Below, one piece after another: positions 1-10,982 of a stretch of 48,055 bases of DNA. Position 1 is the first letter of the stretch; the number at the start of each line of letters is the position of its first letter. The stretch spans positions 1-48,055 of the forward strand of contig JAAMPI010000245.1 of NCBI GenBank assembly GCA_013054445.1, read 5' to 3'. This stretch comes from Cudoniella acicularis. Its lineage: Eukaryota; Ascomycota; Leotiomycetes; Helotiales; Helotiaceae. The notes beneath the pieces are model-generated. The model was not told the origin of the DNA, did no database searches, and saw only the letters and a program-made list of their open reading frames with translations. The position numbers and the translations under genes were made by a program.

Positions 1-270
1 TGCTAGGGAGGACTTGGGACGTGGTGACGGGTGGAGTGAGCCGAATGATTTTAGGTATGTGGTAGAACTTGCCATTTTTTTATTTGAAGAAATTAGGGAA
101 GAATATCATCCGGAATCAAAGAGCGAGAGAGATCTATCTTTGAGGGTTGTGACACGGAGGTATACCTTGGCTAAGTCTGCACGATGGGGGCACAGTATTG
201 GCAGGTAAAAAGACCTCGCGACTTACTTTCACTTGGCAAATAAACTTCTTTTGAGATACCTGTTTGGCGG

Positions 271-3109
271 CTACACCATAATGATATCCTGCTCCGAGTC
301 CATAACTCCATGCGAACCGTTGACTTGGTCCAAAAGCCCCAGCCCATCCATCTCCCTCAATGTGTACTCAACCAAATAACTCTCATCAACAAGTTCCTCC
401 ATCCTTTTATAATGCCTTTCGGTATATACTCGCAATGCATCCAGAACTTCCTTTAAACTTTTGTCTCCTTTACCCCCTTTCACTTTCAAATTCGACAATC
501 GCGAGGCTGGATAGCTCTTTACCAAAGTCCAAAGAATTCTTTGTGCCACCGGAGCAGTTCTGGCATTCGTGTTCCAGTCTCGTATTCTGAGAAGCAGAGT
601 GAAAATTTGGTCGTCTGATAGTGAACCAAGAACCTCATCCACAGCTTTGAGGCCGCAGAGACTCCCTTCTTCCGGAGAAGTGGTAGTCACAACGGAAGTG
701 AACAGTGATAGCAGACGCCCTGGATGGTTTAGTTGAAGAGCCAGAGTAATCGCCGATCGATAGGATCCGGAATGAATATAATTTTGAAGTTCTTGTTCCT
801 GCTCCACGAACTGGGTTGCCGCAGCAGTAGTCGCTGCTTGAGTTGCCGAGGTGGTGTCTTTCCAAAACGTGACTGTTGAGTCTCCGCTTCCGGAAACAAT
901 CATGTTGGTAACGGGGTGAACAGTCAATGCCCAAACTCGATCCTCGTGGTTGTCCAATGTGCATTCCGCCTCGCCGGTAGAGGCATCCCAGACCTTGACA
1001 AGTCCATCACCACCAGCACTTGCTACATGGACATGTCGTCGCCCACGGTCTTCCGGCTTCGGAACTCTGAGCCATGCGACCTTAAGGACGCTATTTGTAT
1101 GTCCTTCGAAAGTTCGCAAACAGCTGAAATCTGACAAACTCCATATCTTGACAGTCTTATCGCCGCTGCCTGTTAGAACAAGTCCCTTTCCAGCTGCGGG
1201 GCCACTATCGCCGACAATATTTGGCATGTCCTTCGGCGCAAATTTGACAGACCATACTCCTCGCCGATGACCTCGCAAAACACCTTGTACCTCGCCTTCC
1301 TCCACCAACCAAATTTTGACAGTCCGATCTTGGGAAGCCGAAGCAAACAGTTGTCCAGTGTAGTTGATGTCTATGGCGTTGATATCCTTCTCATGCGCTT
1401 TACGAGTGTACAATGCCCTGGGTGCTTTTCGTGCCGTGGAAATTCCTTGCATAGATGGAACGTCCCACCGCTTTATTGTTCGATCCTGGGAACCAGTCAA
1501 AAGATACGGCGGCGGATGTCCGAGAGGTGCCTTGAAAGCAGCTGAGGACTCTGGTGGGATTGAATGCGGAAGCCCAATTGCGCCCAACGACTCTGCGTGG
1601 CCCTCAAAAACTGTATGGCACGAGAATGATTCATTGGTAGGATCAATTCTCCAAAGTCGTGCTGTGTTGTCTTTTGCTCCAGTGGCAATCCAATTCCCAG
1701 ACCAGTCGATGTCAAGACAAATGATGATGTCTTCATGGCCTCTGAGTTGAGCAACATCGGCTCCAAAATATGTTGACGCATCAGACCCCTCTTCGGATTC
1801 TGCAAGCGACACGATTCTAATTTCTTCTGAATTTGTGGCAAGAGCCAGAAGTGATCGATCCGGGAGAAGGTATCCAAGGTCAATGATTTCGTCATGAGTT
1901 CCAGAGATTCTTCTTATTTCGTCCAGGGGTGGAATGGTATCTGTCGACCCCAGTTCCTGAAGAGCTGTTATAGAATGGAGGACCAAGGTGTGGTCAGATT
2001 GTATGGTCAAGATAAAGGGTAAATCGGGAAGAATAATGCCGTCCAATATCGCATCGGCTTCGGATTTGGGCGATTGAGACTGAGTAACTTCTCTACCATT
2101 TTCGGTTTGCCATATTCTGATGTTTCCATTCGTGCCACCAGTATATGTCAAGTTGCCAGCACCGATAAATCCTGCCGCCTCCACTTCTTCGAGGACAGGA
2201 ACAACTTTTCGAACCTTCCAAGTCTTTGCATCCCACCACATGATGGTTTTATCTCTGCTTGCGGTTAACAGCCCATTTTCCTCCTGAGAGTAGTCCAGTG
2301 CCCGAATATCAGAGACGTGTGAGTCCAACACCGAAGCGCATGTGCGTTTGTAGAGATCCCAAATTCGAACTTTCCCATCTTGACTTCCTGACGCAAGACG
2401 AAAACCTCTGGCAGCTTCATTTTGTGGTTCTGACTCTCCCTCGCTCTTTCGACGATCTTTTTTGCGATTTCGTGCCGAGATTCCTGTCTCCTCATTGTTG
2501 TTGCTCGCTACCAGTTCGAAGAAGTGAAGGGCTGAGACCAGAACATTAGGCCCTCGAAATGTATGTGTGACGAATCCGCCTTGAATATCCCAGACCTTGA
2601 TAACACCATCGGCAGCACCAGTTGCCAGAAGAGTGCTTGTCTGATCAACAGCGAGTACAATAACTGGTGTCGCATGGGGTTTGAGGGTGCGAAGAAGGCT
2701 GTGCTTTATTTCGGCGTTTGCGACAGGAGAAGGCTGGAGGGAGAATATTCGCATAGAGAGTGATCTTGAGCATATGATGAGGTGCGATGCAGAGGGAGTC
2801 ACTGTAAAGGAAGTCAATAATCGTCCTAGCGAGGGGATGGAGGGGTATACATGTCAAGGTCGAGATCAATTCGCCATCCTGTTTCTATGTCAGCAACGGT
2901 AGGGAGGAAGGGAAAGCGGTAGAGTGGCGTACCCCTTCAATGCGTGCGAGTTGTCGTCCGGTGTTCAAATCGGTTAACAATGCATCTTCTCCAAGAGTTG
3001 TCGCTAGGATGCGCCCGCTCTGGTCCAGCGCAACGCTGCCACCAGTATATATGGGCTGGATGGTGCGCTCAGCCTCAAAGGTGGTCTGGTGGGGCGATTT
3101 ATTGGCCAT
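271..3109 (-). CDS. utp13: UTP13-like WD40 protein of the U3 snoRNP / small-subunit processome
   Basis: Predicted nucleolar WD40 scaffold for 18S rRNA maturation (UTP-B subcomplex by homology). Three exons fit: 3109-2933, 2878-2851 and 2801-271, giving 911 residues. Intron 1 (54 nt) starts GTACGC and ends AAACAG; intron 2 (49 nt) starts GTATAC and ends TTTACAG. Splicing restores the ordinary WD read-through DGELISTLTLTPSASHLII, whereas the unspliced frame meets a stop. At least ten WD units are readable, for example GAADGVIKVWD, GSQDGKVRIWD, GAKDNTARLW, GSQDRTIKRWD, ASQDRTVKIW, GSGDKTVKIW, AGGDGLVKVWD. The last ~150 residues (from FVEQEQELQNYI) match the Utp13 C-terminal helical domain, which separates it from generic WD40 proteins. 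It is divergent from the gene at 3494. No lesions seen. Confidence 0.93.
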
Positions 3110-3493
3110 TGTGAAGATTGGAGGGGCTATGGCGGGGGGAGGAAAGAAGTATATAGTTTTCTTGGTGTTGAAAAATATTTTGAGGATAAGCTCGGCCTTA
3201 TCTTAGCGTGGTATTCTGCCGGCCTTCACCGCCCCGCGAGCTTGAGCTCGGGTTGCCAGTCACCCTGGAATTGAAGCCTCTTTTATACTCGGAATTGTCG
3301 ACAACAACATCATTCTTTTACCTCGAATCTTGTCGACACTGACTCCATGTCTTCATACTGGTGTGGCATATATGAAAGTGTTCCCCGCCGTGGATAGCGC
3401 ATCGACCGCAGAGTTCCAGAGAGACGAGTTTGCACACTGCAATACAAGGGGAAAGGGAGCAACGGAGAAAGGGAGAAAGGAGGGCAGTTGACT
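3110..3493. promoter_or_regulatory. Bidirectional promoter region between the UTP13-like gene and its divergent neighbour
   Basis: This 384-bp gap separates two divergently transcribed start codons and must hold both promoters. It contains a purine-rich GGAGGAAAGAAG stretch near the UTP13 start and a GAAAGGGAG/GAGAAAGG stretch just before the other start. No canonical TATA box and no RNA gene is evident. Confidence 0.5.
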
Positions 3494-5174
3494 ATGGGAC
3501 GGCTGGAGTCTTTGACAGCTCTTGCGCTGGTGTGTTTGCCTTCTAAGCATCGCTATAAATATTTTCTAACCTCCCTAGGGCCGCGGTCCATACGAGGACG
3601 AACTCCTCGATGAACCTCCAAACCAAATCTTCCCGACAGGCCAGCAGTACAACGAACATGGCCATCCACGCAATCCCGAGACGAAGCGGCGCGAGAGGGA
3701 ACATGTGCGAGCCGCGAACGAGGTGATGCAAGTTACAGGCGTGGTGGAAGACTCGAACGCTGCGAAACTCAAAGCTGCTAAATACCTGCGACTGAAAACC
3801 AATGATACCTTGACCGGCTTGAGACTGATGGAGTTCGGCCGGGCCGCGTTGGTGGGCGGCGTATGGGGTGTACTGGGTCTACGAAGGCGCATTCTTCTCT
3901 ACAAGCCATATGCTCAGGTTGGCCTGCTTCAGATTCTCCAAAATGAAACCGCCCAGCATGGTGCACTTACAGTGTTTGGGGCTGGACTACCAGCCGTGTT
4001 GGCCTACCATATTGCAGATTGGGTCCAGTTCTTTGGGGAAGCCTTCTTGGATACCGTACTGGAAGAGGATGAGGACACAGAGGAGGGCAAGATTGAAAAG
4101 AAGTTGACCGAGTCGCAACTATGGCTGAAGCGTGCTTTGCAGATTTTGTAGGACCTCTTTATGCCCCTTTCCAAGCTCCACTGACTTTCTAGGCTTGATC
4201 TAGGCTTCAGCTACATCACCCTACACTTCCGCATGTTTGCCATTCTGCAGCAGTTGGGACTGATCCCTTCTTCCCGATTACTTCCCACCCTCCGGTCGTT
4301 CATCCCGTTTTCGTATGCTTCGCCGCTGCAAATCCCATCAATACCATTCCGGCCAACCTCTCTCGTGCCGTGGACATCTGTTCTGCTTCGATCAGCAACA
4401 CCAATGCTTATGATCCTGTTGCATGGCAAGGTTAAGTTCCTAGCTTCACGGATTCTCTACCGTCATATTTACACACTTCTCCCTCGACCTACCGGCGAGA
4501 GCATGTTCTCCGGGATGCAAGACGCAAGTCCCATTGCTGAGTTTGACACACCAGATCGTGGGATGGAAGAAAGGACACATCACCGCGCTGAGGATGAGCC
4601 CACGTTGCGAGCGCTTGAAGGATTACCCGCGCTGGAACGCACGGAAACACGCTCCCGGCAAATCGAACGAGATTCAGACTCGAGTGTTGCTGACGATGGG
4701 GAGGTAACGCATGCCACCTTAATCAGCTTTGATGTCGAGGCTACAGAGGCCGTGGAAAGTCCCCTTGGGGCGCTGGGGACCTGGTCAGCAGAGTTGCGGA
4801 GTGCCAACGAGCCAAAACAATCAGATGAGCCCCGGTATCGTGTCACAGGGCTCACTGTGCTCCCTCCAATCATGGCAACTGAAGGGTTGAGAGAAATAAT
4901 CGCTGGTATCATTGTGATGCCCGTTGAGGCTGCAATGGTTCGAGTGATAGGACATGCATGCCGAGCAAGTTCGGGGTCGGGCATGGGAGACATATACCCT
5001 GTAACGTCTGGGCTGGCCGGCTTCGGTCTGACTGGGGTTGACAATATTATCGCTGTATTGTTGCTTCAGCTGGGCCTTACCGGCGTCGTTTGGGCTGGTT
5101 TTACAGTCGGGACGCAATGGTGGGCCTCCAGAAATCGCGAGAGTGAAGGAGAGACTCAGGAGAAGGTTGTCTGA
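3494..5174 (+). CDS. Conserved fungal membrane protein of unknown function
   Basis: Three exons (3494-3529, 3579-4147, 4193-5174) give 528 residues. Exon 1 encodes only MGRLESLTALAL; its intron starts GTGTGT and ends CCCTAG. Intron 2 (45 nt, GTAGGA...TTTCTAG) removes in-frame TAG and TGA codons and joins RALQIL to LDLGFSYITLHF. The N-terminal half has a charged PYEDELLDEPPNQIFPTGQQ segment. The middle and C-terminal parts carry several hydrophobic segments, and an acidic, low-complexity stretch (about residues 270-380) separates them. I recognise the architecture as a widespread uncharacterised ascomycete family but cannot assign a function. The C-terminal part (GLAGFGLTGVDNIIAVLLLQ) looks membrane-inserted. 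The two halves could be mistaken for separate genes; the shared frame and good splice signals argue for one. Confidence 0.75.
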
Positions 5175-6283
5175 GTTTCCACTCAACACCAACCTCTTTG
5201 CCTCTTTACTCGCGGTGTCGAAGGCCTTGTTCCTCATGGCCTGCCTGGGGTTGTGTTGACTGCCCCAGAGCGTCCCATTCGGCAGTCTTTCGCCAAAGTC
5301 CTTGCCGAATTCCTCCACACTCATGCATACCAGGATAATATCCAGCGCGTTTGCAAATGTCCAGTCAACGCATAAATCGGACAATATTGATAACAATCGG
5401 TGGGAGTTCTCTGTGCCACCATGAGGGAATCTCGAGCTGTTGAGCGGCATGTGAAGGGGATGCCCAAGAAGTGTATATCACGGTCCGACACGCCATGACT
5501 CGGGAGAAGACGCGAAGAAAAGTTTGGCGCAAACGTTGAGGCGTTGGGGCAGGGGAATGGCTGCGTGGCTGGCTTGGCTGAAGCTTGCAGGTGCTTGGGC
5601 TTGACACTTAATGGCGCCGCGCATTCGCAATGCATCGCGCTTCTTTCTCGTCGGCCAATCCCCAGCGGGCTGGGTAGATTTTATATCTTTTTTTCGGTGT
5701 CTTTGTGGATCGGATTTCGCCCGGTTTCGATACAGCGTCTCTGCAGCTCGAGAAATGCGTGAGGTGCAGATCCTTCTCCAGGATGTTAGCACGAAAATTC
5801 CGGCGACGGGCCCTATTAGTAAGAGTTCCCGTGTAGCACCGACAGTTGCCGACGAACATCCTGACGTCAAGTATCGCCCTGGCTGCCAAACCACATCCGA
5901 AGTTCATCCAAATTCCCAGTCTCATGCCGGCCATGCCGCCCCGGCTTCTGAAAATGTCTGGAGATGCGGACTGGCTGGAGAAAGGGGAGAAGGGGGCCCC
6001 GAGGGCGAATTGTTTGGAGCAGTGGAGTCGTTGGAAGTTTGACCTCCATCTTCGTGTTTTGCCCCACCACCACCTCAAATCTAATCTAACCAAGAAGCGT
6101 ATGGTTGGTCCATGGGGTAATAATTTGAGTTCAACATCACTGGATCACTTCTTGGAAATATAAAGTCCTGGCCCTGGCCTTCTCTGAACGTATTTTGCTG
6201 CCCCATCGCCTCTCTGCCTTAGCAGCACTCGTTTCTTGTCTTGCTATCTGTTGAGCAGTATCGTTTTATCTTCACTACTCGCC
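5175..6283. promoter_or_regulatory. Intergenic region; promoter of the MFS transporter
   Basis: About 1.1 kb without a supported gene. Overlapping open frames on both strands near 5480-6090 have no recognisable domain, no plausible splice partners and mutually shadow each other, so they are not called. The 3' part is the 5' flank of the transporter: a TATAAAG sequence lies at 6159-6165, about 120 bp before the ATG at 6284, followed by a pyrimidine-rich leader. Confidence 0.5.
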
Positions 6284-8243
6284 ATGGCTGATCCTAGCAA
6301 GACCTCTGAGGTCAATGCTATCAGCTCCACGGAGTACAGCGAGGTTGACATTCCCGCCAAAAAAGTTGCCATTGCAGCCGATTCCAGCGATGATATGGAC
6401 GAGAAAAATATCGGGACCCAAGGCCACCAGCGAAAACAATCTGGCGCTAGCAGTCGTCGTATCTCTGAATGGGAGGCACTTCAAATTGTTGCTGCCGGAG
6501 ATCTCGATACAATCAATCGTGAGATGGACGAGATTGAAGCAGATCTCCAAAATATGAATATCAAATCAACGTGGTACAAGCCTCAACTGCGATTGAATGA
6601 TCCAAGATACTTCACATGGCTTCTTGTCGGTAAGAGAGAACATCAGAACCGCTCTGGAAAAGTAGCTAACGAGGGATAGGATTCGCTTCGATGGGTGGGC
6701 TTCTCTCTGGTGTTGATCAATCTCTGATTAGTGGAGCCAACCTTTTCATGCCAGCCTGTAAGCACGAATTTCTTGTCAACAAAGGTTATGCTGATATTCT
6801 CTAGCTCTCCATCTGGACACCCACCATGTCAGTCTGGTCAGCTCTGGTGTGCCACTTGGAGCTGTTGGGGGTGCCCTCATCCTAGGTCCCCTCAATGAAG
6901 CGGTTGGACGTCGCATGGCCATCATCGTATCACTGGTTCTCTATACCATCGGAGCAGCACTCGAAGCCGGTGCCATCGATTTTGACATGATGTTTGCGGG
7001 CAGATTCATCCTTGGCATGGGTGTGGGTCTCGAGGGTGGAACTGTGCCTGTTTACGTTGCAGAATCAGTCTCGAGAAAGTACCGTGGTAACCTCGTCTCC
7101 CTCTATCAGTTCATGATTGCATTGGGAGAAGTCTTCGGATATGTTATTGCTGCAATTTTCGTCAACGTCAAATCTGGAAGCTGGAGATACATGCTTGGTT
7201 CCTCCTTGGTCTTCTCGACAGTTATGTTCTTTGGTATCATATTCATGCCCGAGTCCCCTCGTTTCTTGATGCACAAAGGCCGGACGACAGAGGCTTGGCA
7301 TGTTTGGAAGCAAATTCGAGGTGAAGATGCTGAAGCCAGAACTGAATTCTTCGTTATGAAACACTCAGTCGCTGAGGAATTTGCTTCCAAGGAGCAAGGT
7401 CACAACAAGAGATTTCCCTGGATGGATTTCTTCACTGTTCCCCGAGCACGCAGAGCCATCATCTACGCCAACGTTATGGTCTTCCTTGGTCAATTCACCG
7501 GTATCAACGCCATTCAATACTACATGGCCACTCTTATGCAACAAGTTGGTTTCGATGACAAGCAATCTGTCTTCATGTCGCTTGTTGGTGGTGGCTCCCT
7601 CCTTCTAGGCACCATTCCCGCCATTCTCTACATGGAAAAATTCGGCCGTCGCTTCTGGGCCTGCGCCATGCTTCCCGGGTTTTTTATTGGTCTAGTCATC
7701 ATTGGCTGCAGCTACCTCATCCCTCTCACCAACAAATCCGCCTCCCAAGGAACATACATCGCGGGCTTGATCATCTATGAAGGCTTCTTTGGGAGCTACT
7801 CCTGCCTCACCTGGGTCATCCCATCTGAAGTCTATCCCACCTATCTCCGCTCCTACGGCATGGAAACCTCCGACGTAACGCTTTTCCTCTGCTCATTCCT
7901 CGTCACATACTTCTTTTCGCAGATGCAAACCGCTATGTCGCAGATCGGCCTTACGCTCGGCTTCTACGGCGGCATCGCCGTGGTCGGATGGGTTTACCAA
8001 ATTCTGTTCATGCCGGAGACGAAGAACAAGACCCTTGAGGAAATTGATATTATTTTTAGCCAGCCGACCGGCCAGCTCGTGAGGGAAAATTTCAGGAGTG
8101 CGATGGTCACGGTGAATGACTTTGTTTGCTTCAGATGGGGCAAGGTGTTCTCGCCTGTAAGTGAGAGTGATATTTTTAGGAAGGAGAACGGGCACAAGAC
8201 GGAGTTGGGGCCAGAGGCGAAGCACGATGAGCTTTTGAAGTGA
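6284..8243 (+). CDS. MFS sugar/polyol (myo-inositol-type) transporter
   Basis: Proton-symport-type plasma-membrane carrier of the sugar porter family. Exons 6284-6629, 6680-6757 and 6805-8243 give 620 residues. Introns start GTAAGA and GTAAGC and end GATAG and CTCTAG, both in frame. The protein has a long hydrophilic N-terminus (about 110 residues, with a Ser/Asp-rich SSDD patch), then twelve predicted membrane spans. Family signatures seen: the glycine-rich first span (GGLLSGVDQSLISG), NEAVGRR after span 2, PESPRFL before the central loop, and PETKNKTLEEID after the last span. The FTGINAIQYY motif of span 7 is present. The ATG at 6284 is chosen because the leader is pyrimidine-rich and TATAAAG lies 120 bp upstream. 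Substrate is inferred as hexose, inositol or another polyol; the sequence does not decide which. Confidence 0.88.
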
Positions 8244-9633
8244 CGAGTAGTGGTGGCTCTTGAACTAGTAGTTGATGAGAGGCGAGGTCCTTCATTCTGA
8301 GAGCAGTTTTTCATTATACCCCTTTTTAGACTTGATAATAGATAGTTGGAATAGATTTCTGTTGTGCGACATTGTTCATTAGCGTGGACAATATGTGAAT
8401 CGTAGTTGAAGCACGAAATTTGACTTCCGGCTAGCGCGCTTTTGGCCCGCCTCTGTCTTAATTCAAAGCACAACGGTGTCACAACCCGCGTCCTCTACAT
8501 GATTGCGTGATAGTTTTGTTTACTTTTGTTTTTTCGTGCCACTGCAATACGAGTCAAACGTATTAGATTTTCTGTCTGTCACGCATAACTACTCGGTACG
8601 CTTTCCTATATTCGAAATACGGACACCGATTGGTTCGCTTACCTGATTCACGCTAAGGATGGAAACATGGCATGTGAGCGAAGAGATAAGGGAATTGACA
8701 GAGGGTTGGGAGATTGACCGTTTCTGTAAAGCGCGAATGTTTTTAGAATTGGAGTTCACACCTCGAGTTCGTCGGCTTCGTCCGCGTCGGTAATCATCAC
8801 CCCCGGATTTCACAACGAAATGACTTTTGTCCCTACAGTATGCCTTGTTTCCTGGGTACTGTAGCCAGTAGCATTCCTTAAGGCCCTTAATGTCCTTGCA
8901 ACTAGTTTCCCCACAAATTCTTAGCAATTGGTCAAACCTCACCCTTTGGGACCTGATTGGGGCGTTGTTCGTGGCAATGATTCAATTGTGGGCTGAAAAC
9001 CGACCTTTGTGTTCAAAACCCAAGGGATTACTTTCCCCTTGAAATTTTCCACCTCTAATCCTCCTCCAACCAGCCTTACGGGTCAGCCTTTCCCATTCGA
9101 TTGTATTCCGATGCGATCCTCATACACATGACCTTCAACTACCGGAAAATCTTTTCTTGGCAGACCGTCATTTTCAACTGGTTGGGGTCCTTGCATGCCC
9201 GCAACAAGGGTTCCCCACGGCTTCCCCGCAAGTGGAACGTTCTCCGCAAAAGTAAGCTTCCCCCCTGAGCCACGTCACGGTCGGATATTAAACATTAATC
9301 CGTCCCTGAGTACCTAGTGGTGTTCCACTGTATCTCCTTCCCCGGTAATATTAGAACCCGCCATTTAAATGCCGCGATCGGTTTCCCTACGTAAGGTGTC
9401 GAAGCAAGAGAGCAGTAGATTCAATTCTTCCACCACGGAAGAAATAATTTTCAAGTTCTAGAAGATTTGTATAGAATTTGGGAAATGCTAACAGATGAGA
9501 TAGAACTCTTTCGAGATATATAAGACGATGTCCTTCGGACTGAAAGCCAGGGCAAGTGCAGAGCCATCAGTCAAGAATTCTCACATCCTTTCGAACTTGT
9601 CAAGATCCGCATCGAACATCGAAAATCGTGAAA
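8244..9633. other. Intergenic region without a supported gene
   Basis: About 1.4 kb of ordinary-composition DNA between the transporter and the polygalacturonase. A 117-codon minus-strand frame (8589-8942) has no recognisable domain and no codon pattern that persuades me. The right end is the polygalacturonase promoter. I see no tRNA-like box B and no obvious repeats. Confidence 0.5.
9517..9524 (+). promoter_or_regulatory. TATA-like element of the endopolygalacturonase gene
   Basis: TATATAAG lies 110 bp upstream of the polygalacturonase ATG at 9634, a usual spacing for highly inducible secreted-enzyme genes in filamentous fungi. Function is inferred from position only. Confidence 0.45.
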
Positions 9634-10961
9634 ATGGTTCAGCTTTCCCTCGCTGCCCTGGGGCTCTCTGCCCTCGCAACTGTGCTCGCCGCACCAGCTC
9701 CAGTTCCCACGGCCGCTCCTGACCTCGCCAAGCGCGCAACCACTTGCACGTTTTCCGGCTCAAATGGAGCATCAAGTGCCAGCAAATCGAAGACATCTTG
9801 CTCGACCATTGTTATTTCAGCAATTGCTGTACCATCTGGTGTGACACTCGATCTCACCGGTTTGAATGATGGCACTAGCGTATGTCGTTTTCCCAGACTC
9901 ACTAACTCTTCTTTCTGGTCATTGCTAAAAGATATTTCAGGTCATCTTCGAAGGAGAGACAACTTTCGGTTATGAAGAATGGAGTGGCCCTCTTTTTGCC
10001 ATATCTGGCACTGACATCACTGTCACTTCCGCTTCTGGCGCCTACCTCAATGGCAATGGCGCAGACTGGTGGGACGGCGAAGGATCCAACGGCGGAAAGA
10101 CCAAGCCCAAATTCTTCCAAGCGCATGATTTGATCTCGTCCTCTTTCACCGATGTCTACATCTTGAATCCACCTGTGCAAGTTTTCAGTATCGATAGTTG
10201 CACCGATGTTACTTTCACTGGTATCACGATTGATGGCACCGCAGGTGATTCTTTGGGTGCGAATACCGATGGCTTTGATATCGGAGACAGTACTGGGGTC
10301 ACGATTTCTGGCGCAAACGTTTATAACCAGGATGATTGTGTTGCGATCAATTCTGGTACCGTAAGTATCCCTTCACCGACCTTACACTCTGGGGTCTAGA
10401 AAAAAACTGACTAATTTTATGATAGGGCATCACCTTCACAGGTGGAGTTTGCTCCGGTGGACATGGTCTCTCAGTTGGTTCCGTTGGAGGACGAACCGAT
10501 AACACAGTTAAGACAATTCTTTTCGAAAACTCCGAGGTCAAGGCATCCCAGAATGGTATTCGCATCAAGACTATCTCTGGAGATACTGGTACTGTCAGCG
10601 GCGTGACTTACCAGGACATCACTCTTTCCGGTATCACTGATTACGGTATCGTCGTTCGCCAAGGTATGTACTTCCTGTCTGGGTGAAAGGGGATGGGCGG
10701 AGTCCCACTGTGACAATGTTGCTAATATATCGACCACTTGAAGATTACGATGGCACATCCGGCGACCCCACCGATGGCGTTACGATCTCAAACTTTATCC
10801 TCGACGGTGTTTCTGGAACTGTCGAGTCCACAGGCACTGATATCTACATTCTCTGCGGAGATGGAAGCTGCACAGATTGGACTTGGACTGGAGTTTCCGT
10901 GTCTGGCGGAGCTACATCCACCGGCTGCAAGAACTTGCCTAGTGGAATCTCCTGCTCCTAA
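9634..10961 (+). CDS. Secreted endopolygalacturonase, GH28
   Basis: Hydrolyses internal alpha-1,4-galacturonosyl links of de-esterified pectin outside the cell. Exons 9634-9879, 9941-10360, 10426-10663 and 10744-10961 give 373 residues, the usual family length. An N-terminal signal peptide ([20 protein letters not shown]) is followed by a short propeptide ending in Lys-Arg near residue 35. All GH28 active-site motifs are intact: NTDGFD (Asp192), QDDCVAI (Asp213/Asp214), [11 protein letters not shown] (His235) and RIK (268-270). Cysteines near both ends fit the conserved disulphides. Intron donors GTATGT, GTAAGT and GTATGT are consensus. It converges on the dead laccase, only 21 bp separating the two stop codons. 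It appears functional, unlike its two neighbours to the right. Confidence 0.95.
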
Positions 10962-10982
10962 AAGCATGATTCGATCTATGGA

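Noticed and set aside
14..208. 64-codon plus-strand frame at the left edge
   Set aside because: No recognisable domain, no supporting start context, and it lies in the 3' flank beyond the UTP13 stop.
5478..6093. Overlapping open frames on both strands upstream of the MFS transporter
   Set aside because: They shadow each other, carry no domain and fall where the transporter promoter and leader should be.
8589..8942. 117-codon minus-strand frame
   Set aside because: No motif, no signal peptide and no plausible splice partners in the surrounding DNA.
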